DNA of 64,000 nucleotides from Cichorium intybus (lineage: Eukaryota; Streptophyta; Magnoliopsida; Asterales; Asteraceae): contig CM042016.1 of NCBI GenBank assembly GCA_023525715.1, positions 80,583,382 to 80,647,381 on the forward strand. Reading direction: 5' to 3'. Below are positions 33,518 through 44,974 of the stretch, piece by piece. The translations under genes and the position numbers were made by a program. Under the pieces are notes generated by a model that was not told the DNA's origin, made no database searches, and was given only the letters and a program-made list of their open reading frames with translations. The number at the start of each line of letters is the position of its first letter. The stretch's first letter is position 1.

Positions 33518-35188
33518 TGATATCGCGTAAATTATACATATTTTCCGGGCGATATCAGTGTCATTTTAGTTTAGTTTCATACATTTTATGAACTAAAGAT
33601 ACCTAATATGCTAAAAATACATTTTTGTAGCTAAAAGACACATATGGAGCGAAAGATCGGATTTTACAAGAGATTTGAGCGTTAAACGAAACAAAGTGAC
33701 ATTCTGATTTCAGCAGGGGCGCACCCCGCCCATACCAAGGGCGCACTGCGCCTGAGATGATGACAGTGTTCGACATGCTGGTCCACTTGAGATTAAAATA
33801 ATGAAGCGTGGGTTCATCTAATGATTCAACCGGGTTGCCTAACATGTGCAAGGGCGCACCCCGCCTTACCTTTGGGCGCACCGCGCCCCAGATCCGATCT
33901 GAAAAGCGAACCATCACGTGGCCTTTCCAGCGATAAAGACTGCCAGATCTGATCCACTAAGGCGCACCGCGCCCTGACACAGGCGCACCGCGCCCTGAGA
34001 CTCCGCCTGGTATAAATAGAACGCATTGGACGACCATTTGAAGGACCATTGTTAGAATCCAAGAGAGAAATCAGTCATTTGACATTTTAGAACTATTATA
34101 TTTCGTGTATTTCAACATTTCATGTGTGATAAATGTATTTGAGAGTTATTTACATTACAAGAAGGAGCTAGGATCTTCATTTTGTTGCAAGGATTCATCG
34201 AATTTAACCGGTTGGTATCTTTTATCAAGTATTCTTCATATTGTTATTGTATACTTGATACCATGCTAGGCTAGATTCCCTGTAGCTTTTGCCTAGGTGA
34301 TGTTGATTCATTAATATAAATTTGTGTTGATCTAGTTCTTGATTCGAGTTAAATATCGGTTAGAATATATAATTTGCATGCTATACATATTGAATTTGAT
34401 TAAAGTTTATAATCTTGATAGCCTTCGTCATACGATTATAGTTTATTGACCATTTAAACGTATCGATCATATGAACCATTTTGATGTGTAATTGACACCT
34501 ATATATCATTGGACTAGTTATTGACCATTTAACTAGTGAAGTTATTTTAGTTATAAACTTGATTAGTGAAATAAAACTTATATCATATTTAGTTACAACT
34601 CATGACCATTGATTGTATGATCATATCACTATGACCATTAGGGTATGGCCTATGTTTGCATGCTAGATTATATTAATTATTCATAATTATAAGTTATTTA
34701 GTTACATGACCATTGTGCTATATTTACTTAAGAAATTATAGAATAGGTGACTTGACCATATGATCCTACCACTTAATGCTACCTATTTTAACTCATTGCA
34801 CATAATCAAAACTAGTCAACCTAGATTTATATGAATCAACAAATCCTAGGCGAAAGCTTCCCTTGTTATTATTTGATCATATTATCTCTTAATTGTTGTG
34901 TTGTTACGATAATTGTTATTTATTATTTCGTCTATTTTACAAGCATCCAAAACTTAGTTTTACGATTTTTTACTAAAACTCGCCTCTAAACTGTTTGATT
35001 GATAATTGAAAACTTTAAGTTAGTTATTAGCTCCCTGTGGAAATTCGATACCTTTACTTACCAAAACTATACTATTAAATGATCGAGTAATACTTGCTCG
35101 TAAGTCTAATAGTCATATAATTAGGTAAATAATTGGATTAAGACTTTAAAATCATAATAACTACAAGTTAGTTGTTTTGTGCACAACA
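33518..35188 (+). repeat. Ath2 5' LTR (1671 bp)
   Basis: It starts TGATATCGCG and ends GCACAACA. Three motif pairs precede the TATA box TATAAATA at 34011-34018. It is AT-rich after that. Confidence 0.95.
33716..34018 (+). promoter_or_regulatory. Ath2 LTR promoter: paired GGCGCACCGCGCC motifs and TATA box
   Basis: The pairs are at 33716-33752 (GGGCGCACCCCGCC then GGGCGCACTGCGCC), 33852-33889 (GGGCGCACCCCGCC then GGGCGCACCGCGCC) and 33961-33995 (two copies of GGCGCACCGCGCCCTGA). The TATA box begins 16 bp after the last copy. The same motif pair returns at 41382-41418 and 41991-42028, upstream of the third ORF. Confidence 0.65.
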
Positions 35189-35194
35189 AGTTTT

Positions 35195-35213
35195 TGGCGC
35201 CGTTGCCGGGGAG
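35195..35213 (+). other. Ath2 primer binding site (tRNA-Asp)
   Basis: TGGCGCCGTTGCCGGGGAG is fully complementary to the tRNA-Asp 3' end; 6 bp separate it from the LTR. Confidence 0.92.
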
Positions 35214-35762
35214 TTATTTAATTAATTCTATTGTTTACAATTGTTAGTCAATTGATCATTTTTACGGTTTCTACCGTCGGAAGTTAATTTTTCTAGTTTG
35301 TTTCAAAACTTGCATGTATTTCTCTATATTTGTTTACTAAATAATTTTAAGACCCGCTTGCAATTTATTTAGTTGTTTCAAACTAAATTGATTATCAATC
35401 CAACTATCATGCTAGTAATTCTACTTACGAGAACGGTGTCAGAATAGACAGATCCGGTTTGGGTGTTGGATTTTCGAAAGGTCATTGACCGAAAGAGTCC
35501 TGCCTCCCTACTGTCCTGCCTGGCCGTTCTTTATTTGATAGTCAACGCATTATAGTGGATTTGATAAGATATTCGGTTGTTATAACTAATTCATTACATA
35601 AAGGTTTTAAAGGGTTTTAATTTTTTTTATTCCATTTGTTATTTTTATAAAAAATAATTTTGTATAAAAAAAATAATATATAAAAAAAATAATATATTTT
35701 ATTTAAAAAAAAAAAAAAAGAGAAACACACCCAACTTGCAAATAGTTTCTAATGTGCAGTTT
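35214..35762 (+). other. Ath2 untranslated leader
   Basis: About 550 bp without a long ORF, ending in A- and T-runs at 35617-35720. A short out-of-frame ATG at 35751 precedes the gag start. Confidence 0.7.
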
Positions 35763-38700
35763 ATGACCCGAAGTTCACAACCGAACATCATACCTCCATT
35801 GAACGAACCAGAACGTGAATTTAACATCAGGAGAAAAACAAGAAGAAGTATATTCCCAAAAGAAGAACCAATAGAAGAAATGGCAGCCCCAGTTAACGAA
35901 CCAGAACCAACCTTGAAAGCATACTACAACCGAGCACGAGACGGAACAGGACCAAGCCTCATACGCCCAAAAATTCCTGAAAATGCAAATTTTGAGCTTA
36001 AAGGCCATTACCTTTCCGCGCTAAAAGGGATTACTTTCAAAGGGACGGAAGACGAAGATCCAGTCGAACACATCGATCAAGTCACGGAAATAACTGATTG
36101 TTTCAACATTCCAGGAATTTCCTCAGATGCAATCATGTTACGAATTTTCCGAATGACACTACGCGAAGGTGCAAAGAAATGGTTAAAGAGACTACCTCCA
36201 GGTTCCATCACTACCTGGGACGGATTAAAATATGATTTCATTGAAGAATACACTCCACCTTCCAAAATAAATAAAATGAAAGCAAAAATTCAAAACTTCC
36301 TTCAAGACGAAGATGAAACTTTGTACCAAGCATGGAGTCGATTCAAAGAACTGATTCAAGATTGTCCACAACACGATATGGACAAACATCAGAAAGTACA
36401 GAAGTTTTATGATTGCATCAATACACAAACCAGACAATTACTCGACGGGCGAGGACCACTCATAAACCTAACCGCCACAGATGCTTACGAAAGAATTGAG
36501 GAACTTGCAAAACATTCCCACCACTACCATTCCTCAAGAGATCCGTCATGTCGAAGGAAGCTAAAGGAAGAAGCAGTGGAAGGAATGTCAGCCATACATA
36601 ACCGACTGGACCAATTTGGGAGAGACCTCAAGAAAATGAATCAAAGCATCCATGCCATCGCGGTAGGATGTGACAACTGCAGCGGTCCTCACCTACAAAA
36701 AGACTGTCCTTACGATGAAGACGGTAACAAGTAAGCAGATGCTTGTTACTCATCCGGAGATAGATTCGACTACCCGATACGAAGAAATAACAGGCGGGGA
36801 GGAAATGATTTTTACAACCAACAGAGGCAACAACCACCATTCGAACGCCAGCAACAACCCTATAATCAACATAAACAGCCACCACCAGGATTTAACCCAC
36901 AACATACCCAAGAAAAGAAGCCAAGTTTAGAAGACATTTTGGGCAAATTTATGGAAGGATCAGAAAAGAGACACTCGGCAACCGAAGTTCAACTGAGAAA
37001 TCAAGCAGCCTCCATTCAAAACATCGAAAACCAAATTGGTCAAATATCCAAAGTTTTGCAAGATAGATTACCAGGGACGCTTCCCACCAACACCGAGCCA
37101 AACCCACGAGCCCAAGCCAAAGCAATAACTACCAGAAGCGGTAAAATCATCCCACCAGCAGTCGTGGAAAATACCATCGATTCAACTCTTGATTCACAAA
37201 TAGGTAAAGCGGAGAAAGATAATGAGCATACAAAAGGCGAAGGAACAAAAGAGACATCTTCAACAGAGCCGCACCAACCGACCATTCCATTTCCTCAACG
37301 GTTGAAGAAAGAGAAAGAAGACAAAGAATTCAAGAAATTCCTTGAACACCTAAAGCAGCTAAGCATCAACATTCCTTTCGTTGATGCAATCACACAAATG
37401 CCAAAATATGCCAAATTCCTCAAAGACCTTCTCACTAACCGCAATAAAATGGAAGAAGTGTCATTGGTCACATTAAGTGAAAAATGCTACGCTACGATGA
37501 TGAAAAACTTACCAGAGAAAGTGGGAGACCCCGGCGGTTTACATCTTCCTTGCACATTTGGAAACCATGCTAGTAGCTATGGTTTAGCAGACTTAGGCGC
37601 TAGCATAAATTTAATGCCATATTCATTCTACAGGAAACTAAATCTACCAGAACCGAAACCAGTCCGAATGGCAATTAATCTTGCTAATAAGGCGGTAACT
37701 TATCCAAGAGGTGTTGTAGAAGATCTTCTTGTTAAAGTTGACAAATTTGTTTTTCCTGTAGATTTCGTCATACTGGATATGGAGGAAGATGATGAAGTTC
37801 CCATTCTTCTCGGAAGACCCTTTTTGGCCACAGCAAGAGCATTAATAGACGTCCATGACACAAAACTAACCATTAGGGTTGGCACTGACGCCATCACCTT
37901 TGGCATGGACCATACGATCAAACACTCGACGATGAGTGATGACACGGTCTTCCATATCGACACTTTCGATTTGCTATTGGAAGAAGAGGCAAGGGCGATA
38001 CAAGAAGAAAACCACAGTCATGAAATGCAACTTGCTGAGAAATCTTTCGATCCAGAAAAGGATCTGAAGGAACTGGAAGAACTATTGAAAGATGAACCTC
38101 ATTTTGCTGACCAAGATGAAACTATACTTCCAAGGAAAAATTCTCCAAGGAACCAGAGCATTCCAGAATTGAAAATACTTCCAAACCATTTGGAGTATGC
38201 ATTTTTGACTGAGACCAAAGAGCACCCAGTTGTCATTTCTGCTGAATTGAGCCAAGAAGAGAAAGAAGAACTTATGAAAGTTCTCAAAAGAAGGAAGAAT
38301 GCCATCGCATGGAGCATCTCAGACATCAAGGGAATAAGCCCTACCATATGCTCTCACAAGATACTAATGGAAGAAGACTCAAAGCCATCGGCCCAACACC
38401 AAAGAAGACTTAACCCTAAAATGCAAGAGGTGGTGGATAAAGAGATCATGAAGCTACTTGATGCGGGTATCATCCACCCGATTTCTGACAGCAAATGGGT
38501 CAGCCCTATCCATGTCGTTCCAAATAAGGGAGGAATAACCGTCATTACCAACGAAAAGAATGAAGTTATACCTACAAGAACAGTGACTGGATGGCGGGTG
38601 TGCATCGATTATCGCAAATTAAACGATGCAACACGAAAAGACCATTTTCCTCTTCCCTTCATTGATCAAATGCTGGAACGTTTATCGGGAAAAGCATATT

Positions 38701-41096
38701 ACTGTTTTTTGGATGGTTTTTCAGGTTATTTTCAAATTCCCATTGACCCAGAAGATCAAGAAAAGACCACGTTCACCTGCCCTCAAGGAATCTTCGCATA
38801 CCGAAGAATGCCTTTTGGTCTATGCAATGCTCCAGCCACTTTTCAAAGATGTGTCTCGGCAATCTTCCATGACATGATGGAAAACTCAATGGAGGTTTTC
38901 ATGGATGACTTCTCACTTTTTGGTAACTCATTTACCGATTGTTTGTCTAATCTAGACAAAATGCTTAAACGATGTAAAGAAACCAATCTAGTGCTCAATT
39001 GGGAGAAATGCCACTTCATGGTTAAAGAGGGAATAGTCTTGGGCCACAAAGTGTCGGGTCGAGGGATTGAAGTCGACATAGCAAAAGTTGAAGTCATTGC
39101 TAAGCTTCCACCACCGACCAACGTGAAAGGAGTCAGAAGCTTTTTGGGACATGCCGGTTTTTACCGGAGCTTTATAAAAGATTTTTCTAAAATAACAAAA
39201 CCTTTAACACAACTTTTACAAAATGATGTAAAATTTGATTTTAATGATGAATGTGTTAATGCTTTTGAATTTTTGAAGCTTCAATTAACCACTACTCCAA
39301 TCATGATCGGCCTAGACTGGAATCTACCTTTTGAACTAATGACAGACGCAAGTGATATCGCGTTGGGAGCCGTCTTGGGCCAAAGAATCGAAAAGAAGTT
39401 CAAGCCAATTTACTACATCAGCAAGACTCTGAATCCTGCTCAAGAAAACTACACTACCACTGAAAAAGAACTCCTGGCAGTAGTGTATGCTTTTGATAAA
39501 TTCCGGCCTTATCTAATTTTATCAAAAACCATTGTCTATACAGATCACTCAGCAATCAAGTACCTGTTCAACAAGCAAGATGCCAAACCCCGCTTAATTC
39601 GTTGGGTCTTGCTGTTACAAGAATTTGATATTGAAATTCAAGACAAGAAAGGATCCGAGAATTTGGCAGCAGATCATTTGTCAACACTGGAGAATGCGGA
39701 GCAGAAGGCGAGAAAAGAAAAGGAAGTAAACGACTCCTTCCCTGAAGAACATGTAATGTCAATTCATGTTAAAATGGAAACCCCTTGGTATGCGGACATT
39801 GTGAACTACCTTGCAGCCAAAGTGCTGATCGGAGGGCTTACTCATCAACAGAAGAAAAAGTTCTTTGCCGACATCAAGTACTACTTATGGGATGAGCCAT
39901 ACCTTTTTCGATCATGTCCGGATAACATCATAAGGAGGTGTGTACACGGGAAGGAAATTGAAGACATACTTAAGCAATGCCATCAAGGACCGACAGGTGG
40001 ACATCACGGAGCGAATTACACCGCGCGAAAGGTGTTTGAAGCAGGCTTTTATTGGCCCACAATCTTCAAGGACGCAACAACTTTCGTAAAGACATGCGAT
40101 CCGTGTCAGCGAGCGGGTAATATCTCCTCCAAAAATGAAATGCCATTACATTCTATCCAAGTATGTGAAATTTTCGATGTATGGGGTATTGACTTTATGG
40201 GGCCTTTTCCTAATTCCCAAGGAAACAAATATATATTGGTTGCGGTTGACTACGTATCAAAGTGGGCTGAAGCAAAAGCTTTACCCACAAATGATGCTCG
40301 AGGTGTGGTTAAATTTTTGAAAACCATTTTTGCACGTTTCGGTGTCCCTAAAGCTCTTATAAGCGATAGGGGTACTCATTTTTGCAACAAACAAATGGAA
40401 ACTGCTTTAAATAAGTATGGGGTGACCCATCGAATATCCACACCTTATCACCCGCAATCAAGTGGTCAAACGGAGATCACAAACAGGGCTTTAAAACGAA
40501 TTTTGGAAAGATCCGTGGGAACTAGTCGAAAAGATTGGTCCGAAAAGCTTGATGATGCACTTTGGGCTTTTCGAACCGCTTTTAAAACACCTACTGGCAC
40601 TACCCCCTACAAATTGGTGTATGGAAAAGCTTGTCACCTCCCAGTAGAGGTTGAACACAAGGCATTCTGGGCCTTGAAATCGTGTAACATGGATTTTAAT
40701 CTTGTCAGTACTAACCGTTTGTGTCAATTAAATGAGCTGAATGAGCTGCGAAATGACGCATACGAAAATTCAGCGATTTACAAAGATAAAATCAAAAGGT
40801 GGCACGACTCAAGGTTAAAAGGAAACAAAGATTTCCAACCAGGGGAAAAAGTCTTACTTTACAATTCACGCTTAAGACTTTTCCCTGGAAAGCTGAAGAC
40901 AAGATGGTATGGTCCGTTCACAATCAAAGAAGTGTATCCACACGGGGCTGTGGATCTTTTTAAGGAAGGAGGAGAGAGCTTTAAAGTGAACGGACACAGA
41001 CTTAAGCGATATGAGGAAGGCGTTCACATCGAGAACGAACGCGAAGACATCCCACTCCAAACAGTAGAACCTTGGAGTGGAATGGAGTCCAGCTAA
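35763..41096 (+). pseudogene. Ath2 gag-pol, one in-frame stop (codon 324)
   Basis: The frame from ATG 35763 to TAG/TAA-class stop at 41094-41096 is 1777 codons, broken only by TAA at 36732-36734. Before it lie the capsid domain (Retrotrans_gag, about 36170-36430, LPPGSITTWDGLKYDF) and zinc knuckle CDNCSGPHLQKDC (C-x2-C-x3-H-x4-C, usual for this lineage). After it come the Gln-rich linker, protease with ADLGAS (about 37580), RT with FMDDFSLFG (about 38900), RNase H with DASDIALGAVLGQ and TDHSAIKYL, integrase zinc domain (HQGPTGGHHG to CDPCQRAG, 39980-40112) and D-D-E core (GIDFMGPFP, ISDRGTHF, SGQTEITNRALK). No chromodomain is seen. The stop lies exactly between gag and pol; a C-to-T mutation of a CAA codon is the simplest cause. 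The domain order defines gypsy, and the primer plus third ORF point to Athila. Confidence 0.93.
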
Positions 41097-41120
41097 AAAG
41101 ACTCCAAATCTATGAAAAAG

Positions 41121-41143
41121 AAGCGCTTCCGGGAGGCAACCCG
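41121..41143 (+). other. Ath2 post-pol hairpin GGGAGGCAACCC
   Basis: CGGGAGGCAACCCG at 41130-41143, 33 bp after the pol stop, preceded by AAGCGCTTC. It corresponds to the hairpins at 9975-9988 and 56356-56371. Confidence 0.75.
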
Positions 41144-41381
41144 AGTTTTTGATTGGTATGTGTTATTTGTTATTTTTCCTTTGGTTTTATTTTCCTTTGG
41201 TTTTATTTGATTTTTATATATATAAAAAAATATATAAATAAAATATATAAATAAAAAAAAAATAGAAAATATAACATATAAATAAAATAAAATTTTGTGG
41301 TAAAAATAAAATTGATAAATAAAACAAGAAATGAAATTAGAGGGCAAAATTTATAAGCATCAAAGAGGGAAGCCAGGCGCA

Positions 41382-41566
41382 GGGCGCACCCCGCCCATGT
41401 TGAGGCGCACCGTGCCGGTTCGCAGATACAAAAGTCAGGTAAGCTGTCAAACTTCATTTTTTACCATCCCCTCTTCTCTCAAACGCGATCCGCCGACAGG
41501 AACCGAGCAAAACACCTCCAAAACTCGACTTTTGCTTCATATTTCTTGGTTAATCTTCATATATGG
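41382..41566 (+). promoter_or_regulatory. Ath2 putative internal promoter and first exon of the third ORF
   Basis: A motif pair matching the LTR pairs (GGGCGCACCCCGCC, then GGCGCACCGTGCC) lies at 41382-41418. A weak TATA-like GATACAAAAG follows at about 41424 and a CT-rich stretch at about 41468. An ATG at 41563-41565 sits one base before a donor-like GGTATGTTTT. If spliced to 42096 this ATG is in frame with the third ORF. Confidence 0.5.
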
Positions 41567-42095
41567 GTATGTTTTCTTCGTTTCTTTCCTTTCCTTGTGC
41601 ATTATACTAAGATTTCTTGCTAGATTACATTGTATTTAACATCAAATTGATTGAAATTTTTCCAAAATGAGTTCTTGACTTGAAAATTCGTGTTCCTTGA
41701 TTATAGTCCAATTTAGGTGTTGTTTTGATAGGGTTATTGATGCATATGACTAGTAGATTACATTACAAACTTCAATTGCATACAAAACATCAAATTCACA
41801 CAAATTTGACAAATTGGGGAAGAACAAACCCTAGAATTTTGATTGTTGATTTTCGATGTAATTGATGTTTGTTTTGTGATATTTGTGGTCTATTGTATCA
41901 ATAATCATAATGCATACACGAATATTGGCTGGTTGTAAGCAAAAACTTGGTTTGAAAACGACTTGAACAGGAAGAACCCGATCAGCCGCAGGGCGCACCC
42001 CGCCTGTCCCATGGGCGCAGCGCGCCTGCCTCCTGCCAGGCCAAATTGCTAGTTTTTCTTGCTTGTTTAGCTCATTTTTTTGAATTGATTTGCAG
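41567..42095 (+). other. Ath2 putative intron before the third ORF
   Basis: The donor is GTATGT at 41567; the acceptor TGATTTGCAG ends at 42095, behind a T-rich tract. The length is 529 bp. A second motif pair (GGGCGCACCCCGCC, GGGCGCAGCGCGCC; 41991-42028) lies 67 bp before the acceptor, as in Ath1, where the last pair is about 70 bp before its acceptor. Confidence 0.55.
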
Positions 42096-43390
42096 GTACC
42101 AAATTCAAAACCTCAAAAACAAATCACCCATATTTGAGATTTGGGAATTCAGATGAAGACCGGGATGCAAAATATGTCTTGGCTAGTTTGATAAAGAAGG
42201 ATATGAATGTTGCTCCAGCAGTGGATTGGGACAAGCTGGATGCAATTGGAATATCAGATAAACTGGCACCTTACCTCATCCGCCAATTCGAAGATCCATT
42301 ATTTGGGTTAGTGACGGACGAGGCTTGGAACAACATCTTCCGGATAAACGAAAATGTGCATATGGAGCTAACGCTAGAGTTTCTTTCTACTTTCAAATAT
42401 GAGAAAGAAACTGATGAAGATATTCGTTTCCGATTGATGGGAACTTGGCATGATGTGTCCCTTGCCCGATTCGCATATCTCCTGGACCTTTACCCCGAGG
42501 AGCTGCCATTTCACCCACACTTCCCGGCTTATCTTTCGACGTATGACAAAGTCGAATTCAGCGAAGGGAGATGCAGTGTGTTCTTTCAAGAAATAGCAAA
42601 CGTCAACAATACAATACCACGAGATAATAAAGCTTCCCAAATCCAAAATCATATCCACAGAATGCTCCACCGTTTTCTAGCGTTAACCGTGAACCAATCA
42701 TACGGGTTTGACAAATGCCCGTACCTAGATTTGCTGGCACTTTGGGGAGCAATTAACCCCGAAGTGAAATTCCATCTCCCACACGCGATTGCAGTTTTTT
42801 TTAGGGAGCGAGCAAAAGGGCAAAACACGCTTAGCCCGATTTGCGGTGGCAATATGATTACACGGATCGCAAAGAAATTGGGCGATTTTTCCTCCATCAA
42901 CATGCTCACGGTCAAAACAGAGCACCTGAAAATCCTCTCCGAATCACATTTTAAATCTATGATTCGGAGGGTGGCGCCGAACACGTACGATTTCATCGGT
43001 ATTACTACCACCACTCTGCCACCGGGATTTGGGGCAGAAGCAGCACAGCCCTCTGCTTCCGGACAGAGCCGACGCCGCCAGCACGAGCACGAGCAGCAAG
43101 GACCAGAACAAGAGGTAAACTTAAATTTCCTCTATAACCAAATGGTCCAGATGGATTTGCGTCGCCAGCAAGAGGCGAATGCCCTAGGACACTACCTGGA
43201 TGATACACAGCAGTTCATGGGACACATGTATCAGCAGGCAGGATGGCAGCTGCCCCTGCAGTATCCCTATCCGACATGGGATCAAAGGATGGGAGGAGCA
43301 GGACAGTCTAGTGGGGCTCATGGTGATCCATCAGGAGGAGACTATCAGCCGCATGGGCATGGATTTGATGATACTGAGGATTTGGATTGA
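42096..43390 (+). CDS. Ath2 third ORF, ATHILA ORF-1-like (main exon)
   Basis: The frame is open from 42098 to TGA at 43388-43390, but its 5' part has no early ATG; the first in-frame triplets after the acceptor are sense codons. With an ATG exon at 41563-41566 the product would be 432 residues. The core shows LEFLSTF and FRL (about residues 90-110), HRMLHRF, LWGAINP, FHLPHAIAV and CGGNMITRIAKKLG, shared with the third ORFs of Ath1 and Ath3. The last 110 residues are Gln/Pro/Gly-rich with a short coil (LYNQMVQMDLRRQQEANAL). No signal peptide or clear membrane span is seen. In known Athila elements this gene is called env-like or ORF-1; its biochemical role is unknown. Uninterrupted reading suggests it was under selection until recently. 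Confidence 0.78.
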
Positions 43391-43766
43391 CATTTATGGT
43401 ATTGTTTGTCATATATTTTTATTTTGGGTGATTTCTAAAACAAAAACAAAAAAACTATGATTTAAATTTTTATTTTGATTTTTTTTAGTGTGTTTTTATT
43501 TGTGGTGTGTTTTATTATTTGTGTGTTTATCTAACCGTATTGTTTGAGATTTTGTGTGTTTTATTTGATAATTGTGCAGAAAGACTGACTTTTGTTTCAG
43601 TCCTTTTAATAAATAAAAATAAAAATATAATAAGATCGCACTGAAACGATGACATCTCACGATCCATTCCGAGAGCTCCAAGTTCAGCATCTGCAATCAC
43701 CTGTACAATACCTCAGGGGAGTCGGTTCCAATACTCCTTTTCATAAGCTTATTTTATAAATATTTA

Positions 43767-43805
43767 TACAACGGGGACGTTGTATTGTTCAAGTATGGGG
43801 TAGGG
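43767..43805 (+). other. Ath2 upstream hairpin plus polypurine module
   Basis: The hairpin TACAACG-GGGA-CGTTGTA (43767-43784) is followed by CAAGTATGGGGTAGGG (43790-43805). The terminal tract of this element reads AAGTATGGGGTATT, almost the same. Confidence 0.65.
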
Positions 43806-44936
43806 ATTGCAGTACTTACACTTGTATTTTATTTGTCTTTGAGCATTTATAGGTTAATTTTGGGTAAAATTTTGAAAAATTTATAAATCAGATACCATAG
43901 TTCCAAGTCATAAAAATTGAATCATAAGATTGGTCCTGAGTTTTGTCTGAAATTCTTTATACTAAACAAATGAACCACACTTTTAGCCTAACCGACCACT
44001 TTGATACTACTTGTTTGGAAGACAGATGCAGGTGCTCAATGAGTTAAGATATGTTTAGAGGAGGTTGATTGGGATGATGTGTACACACAAATAATAAGCC
44101 TTGCATATTATTTATCAGAAAATTCGCATCTTGGCTTCTGAAAGGATTAACACTTTGTACTCCCAAGTCTCAAACAACCTTACATTGCCACCTTCTCATC
44201 ACTATTTTTGATTCATCGAATGGATTCCTGATGAAACTTGAAGACGGTCCCCTATTATACATCATTGGGATCAAGTCATAAAATTGATCGATAATACCAG
44301 CTTGATCACAATCTACTTCCATGCATCTAAGAAAATTCTTAGAAGCCAAGTTCTTGAGAAAAGAGAAAAAGTCAAAGAGATCCAACGATTAATTAAAGAC
44401 TTCAAAGAAAATGAAGAGCAAAAAGACGAAAACATCAAGAAGTCTACAAAAATTAGAGACTTAACCCGAGCTAAAAAAATTGAAGATATAGAATACATTG
44501 GCCTGTCGAGATCGAAGATTGAAGTTTTATGATTGGTGATGAGAAAAAGGAAATGAAAGGTTTGAGACGGTAAACAATAAAGGACAGTACAAGGGTGAAA
44601 CTTTCAAAACCGGGTGTTTGCCCAGAGGAAATTTAAAATCCCAATTTCAATAGGATAAAAGCCTCATAAAAGGTAGATGAAAAGTACCCCCACTGGGTAC
44701 ATCCTTTGTTTCATTTGTCTGATACACACTCCTAATCACCAAATCTTGACGAGTCTATTCGTCCTTCGAGTAGCCAAAGAAAGTGGTTCACAAAGCTAAA
44801 AGTGGGTAACGTTTGTTCAATATATAGGGTCCTTACAAAACTGATTCTGACCATGTTGACTGACATTGACATTTTTCTATGGTGTCTGTATTTGTTTATT
44901 TGGATTGAATTTTTAACCTAAAAATTATTCTAAGAA
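43806..44936 (+). other. Ath2 3' noncoding stretch
   Basis: About 1.1 kb without a supported gene. A Lys/Glu-rich 82-codon frame at 44284-44532 is too short and isolated to call. Confidence 0.6.
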
Positions 44937-44974
44937 TTGCTTGAGGACAAGCAAAGTTCAAGTATGGGGTATTT
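44937..44974 (+). other. Ath2 terminal hairpin and polypurine tract
   Basis: The 7-bp hairpin TTGCTTG-AGGA-CAAGCAA (44937-44954) precedes AAGTATGGGGTATT, which abuts the 3' LTR at 44975. Confidence 0.78.

Noticed and set aside
33716..33995. GC-rich motif arrays as CpG islands or coding repeats
   Set aside because: The copies are short, paired, spaced by AT-containing gaps and in different frames, and they recur upstream of the third ORF; neither explanation fits.
44284..44532. 82-codon Lys/Glu-rich frame in the Ath2 3' noncoding region
   Set aside because: Short, isolated, with no counterpart in Ath1 or Ath3 and a competing frame on the other strand.
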